Source of the DNA: CAYTEO01 sp964436825
Lineage (GTDB): Bacteria; Krumholzibacteriota; Krumholzibacteriia; LZORAL124-64-63
Assembly: GCA_964436825.1 (NCBI GenBank)
Contig: CAYTEO010000049.1
Coordinates: 1-18,487, forward strand
Reading direction: 5' to 3'
Length of the DNA stretch: 18,487 nt
The position numbers and the translations under genes were made by a program. Shown piece after piece: positions 1-9,000 of this stretch. Numbering within the stretch: position 1 is the stretch's first letter; each line of letters opens with the position of its first letter. The notes under the pieces are model-generated. The model searched no databases and had not been told where the DNA came from. It was given only the letters and a program-made list of their open reading frames with translations.

Positions 1-234
1 GATCCCGACGCGGCCGGCCAGGACCTGATCGAGGCCCTCGGCTGGCTGCGCGAAGCGGTGGGCGGGCCGCTCTGGCTGGCCCCCCTGGGCGGCGAGGGGG
101 CCGCCCTGCTGGCCGCGGTACGGGATCTCTCCGGCCTGGTCGACGACACCTGGATACCCGAGGGGAGCGACCTCGCGGCCCTGGCCGCGGACCTGCGCCG
201 CTGGCTCGCCGCGCGCACGCCGACCGACCGCTGA
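1..234 (+). CDS. C-terminal end of an unrecognised protein (partial)
   Basis: An open frame enters from the left edge and ends with TGA at 232-234, giving 77 residues. The start lies outside the window. The piece is rich in Ala, Leu, Gly and Asp, with two amphipathic-looking helical stretches (around residues 8-20 and 60-73) and no cysteines, membrane segments or recognisable motif. Codons end mostly in G or C, as in the neighbouring real genes, which is the main reason to believe the frame. I do not recognise the family and assign no function. It could share a transcript with the propeller gene 80 bases downstream, although a weak hairpin lies between them. Confidence 0.6.
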   Translation, partial: DPDAAGQDLIEALGWLREAVGGPLWLAPLGGEGAALLAAVRDLSGLVDDTWIPEGSDLAALAADLRRWLAARTPTDR

Positions 235-248
235 TTCCCCTGCAACCT

Positions 249-274
249 CCCGTCTCCCCCGGCGTAGGGACGGG
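249..274 (+). terminator. weak hairpin between partial gene and propeller gene
   Basis: CCCGTC (249-254) can pair with GACGGG (269-274), and a further pair or two can form inside if one T is bulged. No T-run follows, so this is only a possible factor-assisted terminator or mRNA structure. At this GC content such hairpins arise easily by chance. Confidence 0.2.
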
Positions 275-314
275 CGTACCCACGGACGACCACACACGAA
301 GCCGAGGAGTGACG

Positions 315-1523
315 ATGGTTTCCCTGACTTCCCGCCCGCTCTGCCTGCTCGTCGCGGCCCTGTCCCTGGCCGCCGTCGCCGCCGCGGCCCAGGTCCCCCA
401 CGTCCACAACGGCGACCGTCCCCGCGACGGCGTGGCGACCCTCAACCTGGTCGAGCAGTGGCGCATCGGCGGTCCCGACGACGAGGAGAACATCTTCGGG
501 GTCGTCAACCAGGTCCTGCGCGGCGAGGACGGGAACATCTACGTCCTGGACACCCAGCTCTGCCAGGTCGCCGTCTTCTCGCCGTCGGGCGAGCGCCTGC
601 GGACCCTGAGCCGCGAGGGAGACGGCCCGGGCGAGATCCGCAATCCCGACGACATGTTCTTCCTGCCCGACGGCCGGCTGGCCATGATCCAGCTCTTCCC
701 GGGCAAGCTCGTGGTCGTCGACCGCGAGGGGAACCCGGCCGGCAGCTTCGTCCCCGGCGGGACCGACGCCGCCACGGCCGGCTTCGGGGTCCTGGTGCGG
801 GGCTACTGCGACGGGGAACGGGTCGGCCTGACCGGCATCCGCCAGACCTTCGACCAGGGGATCCTGCACCAGACCCGCTACCTGACCGTCTACGACGGGA
901 CCGGGGCCGAGATCACGACCCTGCTGACCAAGGAGACGACCGTCGACTTCTCCCAGCCGGTGCTGGACGAGGAGGAGAACGACTTCGTCTGGACCCGCTG
1001 GGGTTTCCTGCCCGGCGGGGGGATCGTGGTGGCACCGGAGCGCAACGCCTACCGCCTGGAGTTCCACGCGCCCGACGGCACCCTCCTGCGCACCTGCGAC
1101 CGGGACTACGCGCCGCTGCCGCGCGACGAGCGGGAGCTGGCGCGGCAGCGCGCCATGCTGGAGGCGCAGGGACGCTTCTACCCCACGCCTCCGAAGGTGG
1201 TCGTCGCCGGGACCGAGCCCGACATCGTCTGGATGCACACGCGTCCCGACGGGGAGGTGTGGGTCCTGACCGGCCGCGGCACGGTCGACCAGCCCGACGG
1301 CGTGCTGCTGACCTACGACGTCTTCGACACCAGCGGCGTCTTCGTCCGCCAGGTGGCCGTCCGCGGCGAGGGCAACGCCCGCGAGGACATGCTCTTCCCG
1401 CTGGACGACGACCTGGCCGTGCTGGTCACCGACCTGCGCAGCGCCGCCATGGCGGCCCAGGGGGCCGGGGACGATGGCGAGGCGGAGCCGATGGAGATCG
1501 TCCTGTACCGCCTGGAACGATGA
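315..1523 (+). CDS. Exported 6-bladed beta-propeller (NHL-like) protein
   Basis: The protein has 402 residues. I start it at ATG 315, because GAGGAG at 304-309 sits five bases upstream; the earlier in-frame GTG at 309 would overlap that ribosome site. Residues 1-26 form a Sec signal peptide (hydrophobic stretch ending AAAAQ). The rest has repeated beta-rich blades of the type 'YVLDTQLCQVAVFSPSGE', then the turn G102-D-G-P-G-E107 that is common in 6-bladed propellers from Bacteroidota and Gemmatimonadota relatives. Family members are exported and usually uncharacterised; some may bind ligands or other envelope proteins. No catalytic motif is visible. A weak hairpin follows the stop, so co-transcription with the efflux operon is uncertain. 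The fold call is fairly sure; the role is unknown. Confidence 0.8.
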   Translation: MVSLTSRPLCLLVAALSLAAVAAAAQVPHVHNGDRPRDGVATLNLVEQWRIGGPDDEENIFGVVNQVLRGEDGNIYVLDTQLCQVAVFSPSGERLRTLSREGDGPGEIRNPDDMFFLPDGRLAMIQLFPGKLVVVDREGNPAGSFVPGGTDAATAGFGVLVRGYCDGERVGLTGIRQTFDQGILHQTRYLTVYDGTGAEITTLLTKETTVDFSQPVLDEEENDFVWTRWGFLPGGGIVVAPERNAYRLEFHAPDGTLLRTCDRDYAPLPRDERELARQRAMLEAQGRFYPTPPKVVVAGTEPDIVWMHTRPDGEVWVLTGRGTVDQPDGVLLTYDVFDTSGVFVRQVAVRGEGNAREDMLFPLDDDLAVLVTDLRSAAMAAQGAGDDGEAEPMEIVLYRLER

Positions 1524-1525
1524 GG

Positions 1526-1544
1526 CGCCCGCCCTACCCGGGCG
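1526..1544 (+). terminator. possible weak terminator hairpin after propeller gene
   Basis: CGCCCG (1526-1531) and CGGGCG (1539-1544) form a perfect 6-bp stem with a 7-base loop three bases after the stop codon. There is no T-tract, so intrinsic termination is doubtful. Confidence 0.2.
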
Positions 1545-1593
1545 ACCTCGCGGCGCGCCGGCTGTCCCCACCGCGGCCGGCGCGTTCCCGCTC

Positions 1594-1622
1594 TTGCCAC
1601 CGGAACGCAAAAGGGTGAAACT
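1594..1622 (+). promoter_or_regulatory. candidate promoter of the RND efflux operon
   Basis: TTGCCA at 1594-1599 matches the sigma-70 -35 box at five of six bases. After 17 bases comes GAAACT (1617-1622), a weak -10 box matching at three of six. The site falls in the 178-base gap before the membrane-fusion gene. A perfect inverted repeat overlaps the -10, which is where a repressor would bind. The weak -10 keeps confidence low. Confidence 0.3.
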
Positions 1623-1630
1623 CGTCACCC
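1613..1630 (+). promoter_or_regulatory. inverted repeat, candidate operator for the efflux operon
   Basis: GGGTGA (1613-1618) and TCACCC (1625-1630) form a perfect two-fold repeat around a 6-base centre, and together cover the proposed -10 box. Efflux operons of this kind are often controlled by TetR- or MarR-type repressors that bind such dyads. No regulator gene is in the window, so the binding protein is unknown. The repeat could instead act as an RNA hairpin. Confidence 0.35.
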
Positions 1631-1701
1631 GATGCAACCGTCCCTCGCCCGCGGTCGCCTAGCCGTGCCGCCAGAGATCACCGTCCGCCACGGGAGCCGC
1701 C

Positions 1702-2985
1702 ATGAGGATCCGTCTCCGTCTGCTGCTGCTCGTCCCGGGATTCCTGTCGCTGCTCGTCCCCCTCGCCGGCTGCCGCCGCGGCGGCGATGCCGCCCACACG
1801 CCGGACAGCACCGCCGCCGACACGACCGTCGCGCAGGCCAAGCCGAGGACAGAGAAGGCCATCAAGGTCGATGCGGCCCACGTGCGCCGTGGCGACCTGG
1901 TCCGCTCGGTCTTCGCCGACGGGACCCTGCGCACGCGGCGGGTCGTGGACGTGCGCAGCCGGGTCGCCGGCCCGGTGCTGGCCGTGGCCGTCCGCGACGG
2001 CGACCGGGTTCGCAAGGGACAACTGCTGGTGCGGCTGGACCCGCGCGAGTACGAGCTGACCCTGGCCGAGAGCCGCAACCGGCAGATCCAGGCCCTGGGC
2101 CAGATCGCCGCCGAGGGCGGCACCGAACCGGACGACCCCGAGGCCCTGGCCCGCTACCGCGCCGCCCGCGACGCGCTGGACCGCCGCCACCGGCGCGGCG
2201 AGCTGGACGACCGCGCCTACGAGTCGCAGTTGTTGCAGCTGCAGCTGCAGGCCCTGCAGGAGGGGGCCTTCCGGGAGGACCTCAACGCCCAGCGGACCGG
2301 GCTGGCCGACGCCCGCATCGCCGAGCAGCGGGCCCAGCTGAACCTGGAGTACACCGAGATCAGGGCGCCGTTCGCCGGGACGGTCACCGGCGTGACGGCG
2401 GTCGAGGGGAAGTACGTCTCCGCCGGCGAGGTCGTCTGCACCGTCGTGGACGACGACGAGCTGGAGGCGGTGGTCCACGTCCTGGAGGCCGACCTGGGCG
2501 ACCTGGTCGTCGGCCGCCCCCTGCTGGTGGCCGTGCCCGCCACCGGGGACACCATCCCGGCCCGGGTCGACGTCGTCGATCCCCGCCTGGACGAGACCAG
2601 CCGCACGGCCCAGGTCATCGCCCGCTTCCCCAACCCGGACGGGCGGCTGCGCCCCGGCATGTTCGTCCGGGCCGAGATCGCGGCCCACGTCGCCCCCGAC
2701 CGGCTGCTGGTGCCGCGGGCGGCCGTGCTGGTCCGCGACGGCCGGCCGCTCGTGTTCAAGGTCACCGACGAGGACCGCGCCCAGTGGCTCTACGTCGACA
2801 CCGGCCTGGAGAACGACGACTGGATCGAGATCACCGCCGTGCACAGCGGCGGCAGCCTGGCCCCCGGCGACCGCGTCGTCGTCAGCAACCACCTGACCCT
2901 GGCCCACGAGGCGAAGCTGAAGATCCGCCGCACCGTCGATCCCGTGGACCGGTGGCGCTTCGCCGCGTCGGAGCGGCAGCCATGA
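1702..2985 (+). CDS. RND efflux periplasmic adaptor (membrane-fusion) lipoprotein
   Basis: 427 residues, in the HlyD/AcrA/MdtA family, which links an inner-membrane RND pump to an outer-membrane channel. The start ATG is preceded by GGGAG. A lipoprotein signal ends in LAGC with the lipidated cysteine at 24, so the protein is probably membrane-anchored in the periplasm. A lipoyl half ('GPVLAVAVRDGDRVRKGQLL', around residues 92-111) is followed by a helical hairpin rich in Gln, Leu and Arg (about 120-215). The second lipoyl half is 'YTEIRAPFAGTVTGVTAVEG', then come the beta-barrel ('VDPRLDETSRTAQVIARFPN') and the membrane-proximal part. Its stop overlaps the first pump's start in ATGA, showing coupling. 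Substrate cannot be read from the sequence. Confidence 0.92.
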   Translation: MRIRLRLLLLVPGFLSLLVPLAGCRRGGDAAHTPDSTAADTTVAQAKPRTEKAIKVDAAHVRRGDLVRSVFADGTLRTRRVVDVRSRVAGPVLAVAVRDGDRVRKGQLLVRLDPREYELTLAESRNRQIQALGQIAAEGGTEPDDPEALARYRAARDALDRRHRRGELDDRAYESQLLQLQLQALQEGAFREDLNAQRTGLADARIAEQRAQLNLEYTEIRAPFAGTVTGVTAVEGKYVSAGEVVCTVVDDDELEAVVHVLEADLGDLVVGRPLLVAVPATGDTIPARVDVVDPRLDETSRTAQVIARFPNPDGRLRPGMFVRAEIAAHVAPDRLLVPRAAVLVRDGRPLVFKVTDEDRAQWLYVDTGLENDDWIEITAVHSGGSLAPGDRVVVSNHLTLAHEAKLKIRRTVDPVDRWRFAASERQP

Positions 2986-5900
2986 TCGGTCGGGCCGTCG
3001 AGCGACCCGTCGCCGTCGCGATGCTCTTCCTGGGGATCGTGCTGATCGGCGCCCTCTCCTACCGCCGCCTGCCGGTGGACCTGCTGCCGTCCATCGACTA
3101 CCCGCGGCTGACCGTGGTGACCAACGACGCCGACGTGCCGGCCGACGACCTGACCCGCCTGGTGACCCGCCCCCTGGAGGAACGGATCACCGGCCTGGCC
3201 GGCGTGCGCCGGGTCGTCTCGCGGACCCGCGAGGGGGTCTCGACGATCACCGTCGTCTACGACTGGGGCACGGACATGGAGTTCGCCGTCCTGCACCTGC
3301 GCGAGGCGGTGGACCAGGTGGCCGGCCGGGACGACTTCCCCGAGGCCGCCGAGCGGCCGCTGATCCTGCGCTGGGACCCCGGGGCGCGTCCCATCGCCGT
3401 CATCGCCCTGGCCGCCGGCGACGACCTGGGCCGCGAGACGGAGTTCGCCCGCGAGGTCGTCAAGCCGGCCCTGGAGCAGATCGCCGGCATCAGCCAGGCC
3501 GAGGTCATCGGCGGCGCCGACCGGGAGATCCTCGTCCGCCCCGACTTCACCCGGCTGCGCCTCTACGGGTTGACGATGGACGACCTGCGCCAGGCCCTCT
3601 CCCTGGCCAACGTCAACTTCCCTGGCGGGCGGGTCCGCAAGGGACCGCTCCACCTGCCGCTGCGGATCCTGGGCGAGTTCCAGTCCCTGGACGACATCCG
3701 CGCCACCGAGATCCCCGGCACCGCGGGACGGACCCTGACCATCGGCGACGTGGCCGAGGTCGTCGACACGACCAAGGAGCCCGAGGGGGTGACCCTGCTG
3801 GGCGGACAGGAGGTCGTGGCGCTGCTGCTCTACAAGGAGGTGGGGGCCAACACGATCGCCGCCACCGCCGAGGTCGACCGGATCCTGGGGATCCTCCAGC
3901 ACCAGTACCCGGACTTCCGCTACCGCTACGTCGTCCGCGACGCCGACTACGTGCGCGAGAGCTTCCGCGGCCTGAAGAACTCCCTGCTGGGCGGCGCGCT
4001 GCTGGCCCTGCTGGTCCTGGTCTTCTTCCTGCGCGACCTGCGCAGCCCCCTGGTCGTCGGCCTGTCGATCCCGGTCAGCGTCCTGGCGACCTTCGCCCTG
4101 ATGTACTTCGTCCACGTGGACATCAACCTGATGTCCCTGGGCGGGCTGTCCCTGGCGGCGGGCATGCTCGTCGACAACGCCATCGTCGTGCTGGAGAACA
4201 CGAAGCGGCACCTGGCCGCCCTGCCGGCCGGGTCGACCGCCGTGCCGCGGACCTGCAGCCGGGCCGCCGGCGAGGTGGCCGGCGCCGTCACGGCCGCCAC
4301 GCTGACGACGGTCGCCGTCTTCTTCCCGGTCATCTACGTGCCCGGGATCGCCGGCGCCTTCTTCCGCGACCAGGCGCTGACGGTGACCGTCGCCCTGCTG
4401 GTGTCGATCGCCACGGCCCTGCTGCTGCAGCCGTCGCTCTCGGCCCGCCTGCTGCGGGCCGGTCCCGAGCGCCCCCGCGGCCCGCTGCGCCCCTTCGCCG
4501 CCGCCTTCGACCGGGTCGGCGCGGCGTACCACGGGCGCCTGGAGCGTGTCCTGGAACACAAGGGCCGCTTCCTGCTGCTGCTGGCGGCCGGGATGGCCGC
4601 CGCCGCGGCGGTGGCCCTGGAGCTGCCGCGCTCCTTCCTGCCGGCCCGCAGCGGCGGCGACTTCACCCTGGCCCTGGAGCTGCCCGCCGGCACGCCCCTG
4701 GAGGCGACGGCCGCCACGGCCGCGGAGCTGGCCGCGGCGACCGCGTCGCTGCCGGAGGTGGCGACGGTCTTCTCCCAGGTGGGCCGCACCGAGCGGACCC
4801 TGGCGGCGCTGAAGGAGTACACCGCCCCCAACACGATCCGCATGCGCGTCCTGCTGCACCCCTCCCGCCACGGCGCGGCGCGGCTGCGCCGGGTCAAGGC
4901 GCACCTGCAGCGGTGGCTGGCCGGGCGCGACCGGATCACGGCCGTCTTCCGGGACGAGGGGGTCGGCCTGCGGGAGATCCTGGCCAGCGGCGAGGCGCCG
5001 TTCACCCTGGGCGTGACGGCCGAGCACCCCGCCGACGCGCTGGCCGTCGCCGAGCGGCTGCTGCCGGTGCTCGAGGGGGTCGACGGCCTGACGGACCTGT
5101 CCATGGACCGGGTCCTGGGCAACCCCGCCGTCGAGCTGACGATCGACCGCGACACCGCCCTGCGTCACGGGATCGACCCCGACGCCCTGGCCCGTGAGCT
5201 GCAGGCCCGGATCCAGGGGGTCGTCGCGACGACCTTCGACGAGATCGACCAGCGCATCGACGTGGCCGTCCGCCTGCCGCTGGACCAGCGGCGCGACCTG
5301 GACGCCGTCCTCGCCTCGCCGGTGCGGATCGAGAACGGACGGACCGTCCCGCTGCGCGACTTCGTCCACCTGAGCGAGAAGCGGCCCGTGCGCGAGGTCG
5401 TCCGCCGCGACCAGCGCCGCCAGATCACCATCAGCGGCGACGTCGCCGGCCGGCGCCTGGGCCACGTCTGGCACGACGTCCACGCGCTGCTGGACACCCT
5501 GACCGTGCCTGCGGGGGTCGGGTTCGTGGCCGGCGGCGAGCAGCAGGAGATCGACGCCTCGTTCCGCGACCTGGGCTGGGCGCTGCTGCTGTCGGCCCTG
5601 CTGGTCTACATGATCCTGGCGGCCCAGTTCGAGTCGCTGCTGGACCCGCTGATCATCTCGGCCGTCCTGCCGGTGGGGATCCTGGGCGGGCTGCTCTCGC
5701 TGGCGGTCGCCGGCCAGAGCATCAACATCATCTCGCTGATCGGCATGGTCGCCCTGCTGGGGATCGCCGTCAACGACGCCATCGTCAAGGTGGACACCAT
5801 CGGCCGGCTGCGCCGCCGCGACGGCCTGCCGCTGCGCGAGGCCGTCCTGGAGGCCAGCCGGCTGCGCTTCCGGCCCATCGTCATGACGACCCTGACGACG

Positions 5901-6077
5901 GTCCTGGCCATGGTCCCGATGGCCATCGGCATCGGCAGCGGCGAGCAGATGCAGCGCCCCCTGGCCCTGACGATCCTCGGCGGCCTGAGCATCGCCACCG
6001 TCGTGACCCTCTTCCTGACGCCGGTCGTCTACGAGCTGCTCCACGGCCGGCGGCGCGACCGCGGGGAGGCGGCATGA
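2982..6077 (+). CDS. RND efflux pump subunit 1 (AcrB/HAE1-like)
   Basis: 1031 residues, about the length of AcrB (1049). The ATG at 2982 lies in the ATGA overlap with the adaptor gene. The frame stays open far upstream, but that part is a shadow of the adaptor. The N-terminal helix 'VAVAMLFLGIVLIGALSYRR' is followed by the porter region, TM2-TM6 from about residue 325, a second periplasmic half and TM8-TM12 ending 'LFLTPVVYELL'. TM4 reads GMLVDNAIVVLEN with D398 and N399, where AcrB has two aspartates. TM10 reads GIAVNDAIVKVD with N931 where AcrB has its proton-relay lysine. The family is driven by the proton gradient and exports drugs, lipids or metals. With the adaptor and second pump it probably forms a hetero-oligomer in the manner of MdtBC. 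Confidence 0.93.
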   Translation: MIGRAVERPVAVAMLFLGIVLIGALSYRRLPVDLLPSIDYPRLTVVTNDADVPADDLTRLVTRPLEERITGLAGVRRVVSRTREGVSTITVVYDWGTDMEFAVLHLREAVDQVAGRDDFPEAAERPLILRWDPGARPIAVIALAAGDDLGRETEFAREVVKPALEQIAGISQAEVIGGADREILVRPDFTRLRLYGLTMDDLRQALSLANVNFPGGRVRKGPLHLPLRILGEFQSLDDIRATEIPGTAGRTLTIGDVAEVVDTTKEPEGVTLLGGQEVVALLLYKEVGANTIAATAEVDRILGILQHQYPDFRYRYVVRDADYVRESFRGLKNSLLGGALLALLVLVFFLRDLRSPLVVGLSIPVSVLATFALMYFVHVDINLMSLGGLSLAAGMLVDNAIVVLENTKRHLAALPAGSTAVPRTCSRAAGEVAGAVTAATLTTVAVFFPVIYVPGIAGAFFRDQALTVTVALLVSIATALLLQPSLSARLLRAGPERPRGPLRPFAAAFDRVGAAYHGRLERVLEHKGRFLLLLAAGMAAAAAVALELPRSFLPARSGGDFTLALELPAGTPLEATAATAAELAAATASLPEVATVFSQVGRTERTLAALKEYTAPNTIRMRVLLHPSRHGAARLRRVKAHLQRWLAGRDRITAVFRDEGVGLREILASGEAPFTLGVTAEHPADALAVAERLLPVLEGVDGLTDLSMDRVLGNPAVELTIDRDTALRHGIDPDALARELQARIQGVVATTFDEIDQRIDVAVRLPLDQRRDLDAVLASPVRIENGRTVPLRDFVHLSEKRPVREVVRRDQRRQITISGDVAGRRLGHVWHDVHALLDTLTVPAGVGFVAGGEQQEIDASFRDLGWALLLSALLVYMILAAQFESLLDPLIISAVLPVGILGGLLSLAVAGQSINIISLIGMVALLGIAVNDAIVKVDTIGRLRRRDGLPLREAVLEASRLRFRPIVMTTLTTVLAMVPMAIGIGSGEQMQRPLALTILGGLSIATVVTLFLTPVVYELLHGRRRDRGEAA

Positions 6078-9000
6078 TCCGCTGGTGCGTCGATCACCCG
6101 ATCGCCACCTGGATGCTGTTCGCAGCCCTGGTCGTCACCGGGATCTACGCCGTCCCGCGGCTGAAGCTGGAGGCCATGCCCGAGACGGAGCTGCCGTCCC
6201 TGTCGGTGGTCACCACCTGGAACGGCGCCTCGCCGGCGGCGGTCCAGCGCTCGCTGACCGTGCCGGTGGAGGAGGCGGCGCGGCGGGTCCACGGCGTCGA
6301 GACCATCGAGTCCATGTCCCGGCCCGGCAACAGCACCGTGAAGATCAGCTTCCGGCGCGACGTCGACGTCGAGTTCGCCCGCCTGGAGCTGGCCGAGCAG
6401 GTCGGGGCGCTGCGCCGCGACCTGCCGGCCACGGCCTCCCCGCCCCGGATCGTCCCCTACGTGCCCCAGGAGTTCCGCACCGGCGAGTTCTTCACCGTCA
6501 GCCTCGTCTCCCCCCTGCCGCCCAACGAGCTGCGCGAACGGGCCGAGCAGTGGCTCGTCGCCCGCCTGCTGGCCGTGCCGGGAGTGGCCGACGTCGAGCT
6601 GCAGGGGGGCGCCCGGCCCCTGCTGAAGGTCCGCCTCCACCAGGACCTGCTGGAGCGCTACCGTCTCCACCCCGACGAGGTCTACGCCCAGCTGGCGGCC
6701 CTGGACGACATCGTCCCCGCCGGCGCGATCCGCCGCCGCGGCCGCGAGCTGATCGTCAGCATCCAGGACTCGCTGACGGTCGACCGGATCGCCGCGACGA
6801 TCATCGCCGTCCGGGGCGGCCAGCCCCTGACGCTGGCGCGGATCGCCGACCTGGCGGCGGACTTCGAGGACCCGACCCACTTCGTGCGAATCAACGGCGA
6901 GAACGTCATCCAGGCCGTCGTCTCCAAGCGCAGCGGCAGCAACGCCGTGGCCGTCAGCCGCCGCCTGCGCACCGCCCTGCGCGGTCTCGAGGACCAGGCC
7001 CCGTTCCCGGTCCGCTTCGAGGTGGACAAGGACCAGGGCAGGGAGCTGGAGGACAAGCTGCGGGAGCTGATCGGCCGCTCGCTGGTCATCCTGCTGCTGC
7101 TGTTCGTCCTGCTGGCCACCGCGCTGCGGGCGGTCCGGCTGACGGCCATCGTCGTCGCCTCGATCCTGCTGGCCATCGTCGTCTGCCTGTCGCTGTTCTA
7201 CTTCCTGGGGCTGTCGGTCAACTTCATCACCATCAGCGGCCTGACGATCACCTTCGGCATGCTGCTGGACAACAGCATCCTGGTGCTGGACGGCATCCAC
7301 CGCCGCCTGACCGTCCGGCGCCGCCGGGCCCGCACGGCCCTGCTGGAGGGGACCCGCGAGGTGGCCTTCCCCATCACGGCCACGACCCTGACGACCGTCG
7401 TCGCCTTCCTCTCCTTCCTGTTCCTCAGCGGGCGGCTGGCCCTCTACTACGTCCCCCTGGCCGTCAGCGTCGGGATCGCCATGCTGGCCTCGATCTTCGT
7501 CGCCTTCGGCTGGATCCCCGTCGCCCTGCGCGGGACGGCCCGCCGCGAGGCGGCGCACACCGCGGCGGCCGGCGCCGGCGCGCCGGGGAGGCGCTCCTCC
7601 TGGCCGGTGTGGAGCGGGGTCTCGCTGCTGATCGCGGCGATCACCTTCGGCGGCCTGGCCCTGGCCCAGGGGTGGCGGCCGACCGTCGCCATGTGGCCCT
7701 GGTTCGCCGGCGGACTGGCCGTCCTGCTGCTGACGGGCGGGTTCTCCGCCCACGTCGAGACGATCACCCGCTTCCACCTGCGCCACTGGTGGTACCCGCT
7801 GCTGCTGCTGGTGGCCGCCGGCTGGGGCGGTTGGCACCTCTACCGGCACGAGATCGACCTGGGCGGTTTCTGGCGCCAGCAGGACCGCCAGCGGCTGGTC
7901 CTCTACCTGGAGCGGCCCGTCGGCACGGACGTGGAGCTGACCAGCGCCACGATGGCCGACTTCGAGCGGGAGCTGCTGCCCCTGCCCGACGGCATCACCA
8001 TGAAGACGACCTGCTGGAGCAACCGGGCCTTCATGGAGATCACCTTCGACGAGACGATGCTGACCAGCGAGTACCCGGAACTGCTGCGCAACCAGCTGAT
8101 CCTCCGCGCCGAGCAGCTGGGCGGGATGTTCATCTGGATCAACGGGTTCGGCGATCCCTACATGAAGGGCGGCCGCGGCGGCGGGATGAGCAACTCCCTG
8201 ATCCGGATCACCGGCTACAACGCCAAGGTGCTGGACGACATCTGCCGCGGCGTCATGGCCCGCCTGGAACGGACGCGCCGGGTCCGCAACCCGCGCCTGA
8301 CCGGCGGCGACCGGTTCGACCGGGCCGACAACTCCGAGACGATCGTCGAGATCGACCGCACCGCCCTGGCCCGCCACCACCTGACCGTCGCCGAGGTCGT
8401 CGGGCAGCTGCGCCGCCTGCTGGGGATCGAGGTGCCGTGGCACATGCTCGTCGAGGGGCGCGACCGCCGCCTGCAGCTCACCTACGCCGAGGCCGACCGG
8501 ATCCAGTTCGAGCGGATCGCCGCCCACACCTTCCGCACCCGCGCCGGCGACACCGTCCGCCTGGGCGACCTGGTCCGGCTGGTCCAGCGCCCGGTCGTCA
8601 CCACGATCACCCGCAAGGACCAGCGCTACAGCATGCAGATCACCTGGGAGTACATCGGGACCGACAGGATGCGTCGCCGCTACATCCAGCGGATCCTCGA
8701 CGGGCTGCAGCTCCCCTACGGCTACGACGCCGAGGACGTCACGGGCGAGCGCTTCACCGGCGAGGAGCAGCAGGAGCTGAACCGGGTCCTCTGGCTGACG
8801 GCCGCCTTCATCCTGATGACCCTGGCGGCCCTGTTCGAGAGCCTCTCGCTGCCGCTGCTGGTCCTGCTGGCGGTGCCGATGGCGCTGTCGGGGGTGATGG
8901 TCCTGTTCTGGCTGGCCGACGCCACCTTCGACTCCTCGGCCAGGATCGGGCTGGTGCTGCTGTTCGGCATCGTCGTCAACAACGCCATCCTGCTGGTCAA

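Noticed and set aside
1632..2981. N-terminal extension of the first pump frame
   Set aside because: It is the adaptor gene read in another frame; it is rich in Arg, Pro and Gly and has no domain. The ATG at 2982 in the ATGA overlap is the proper start.
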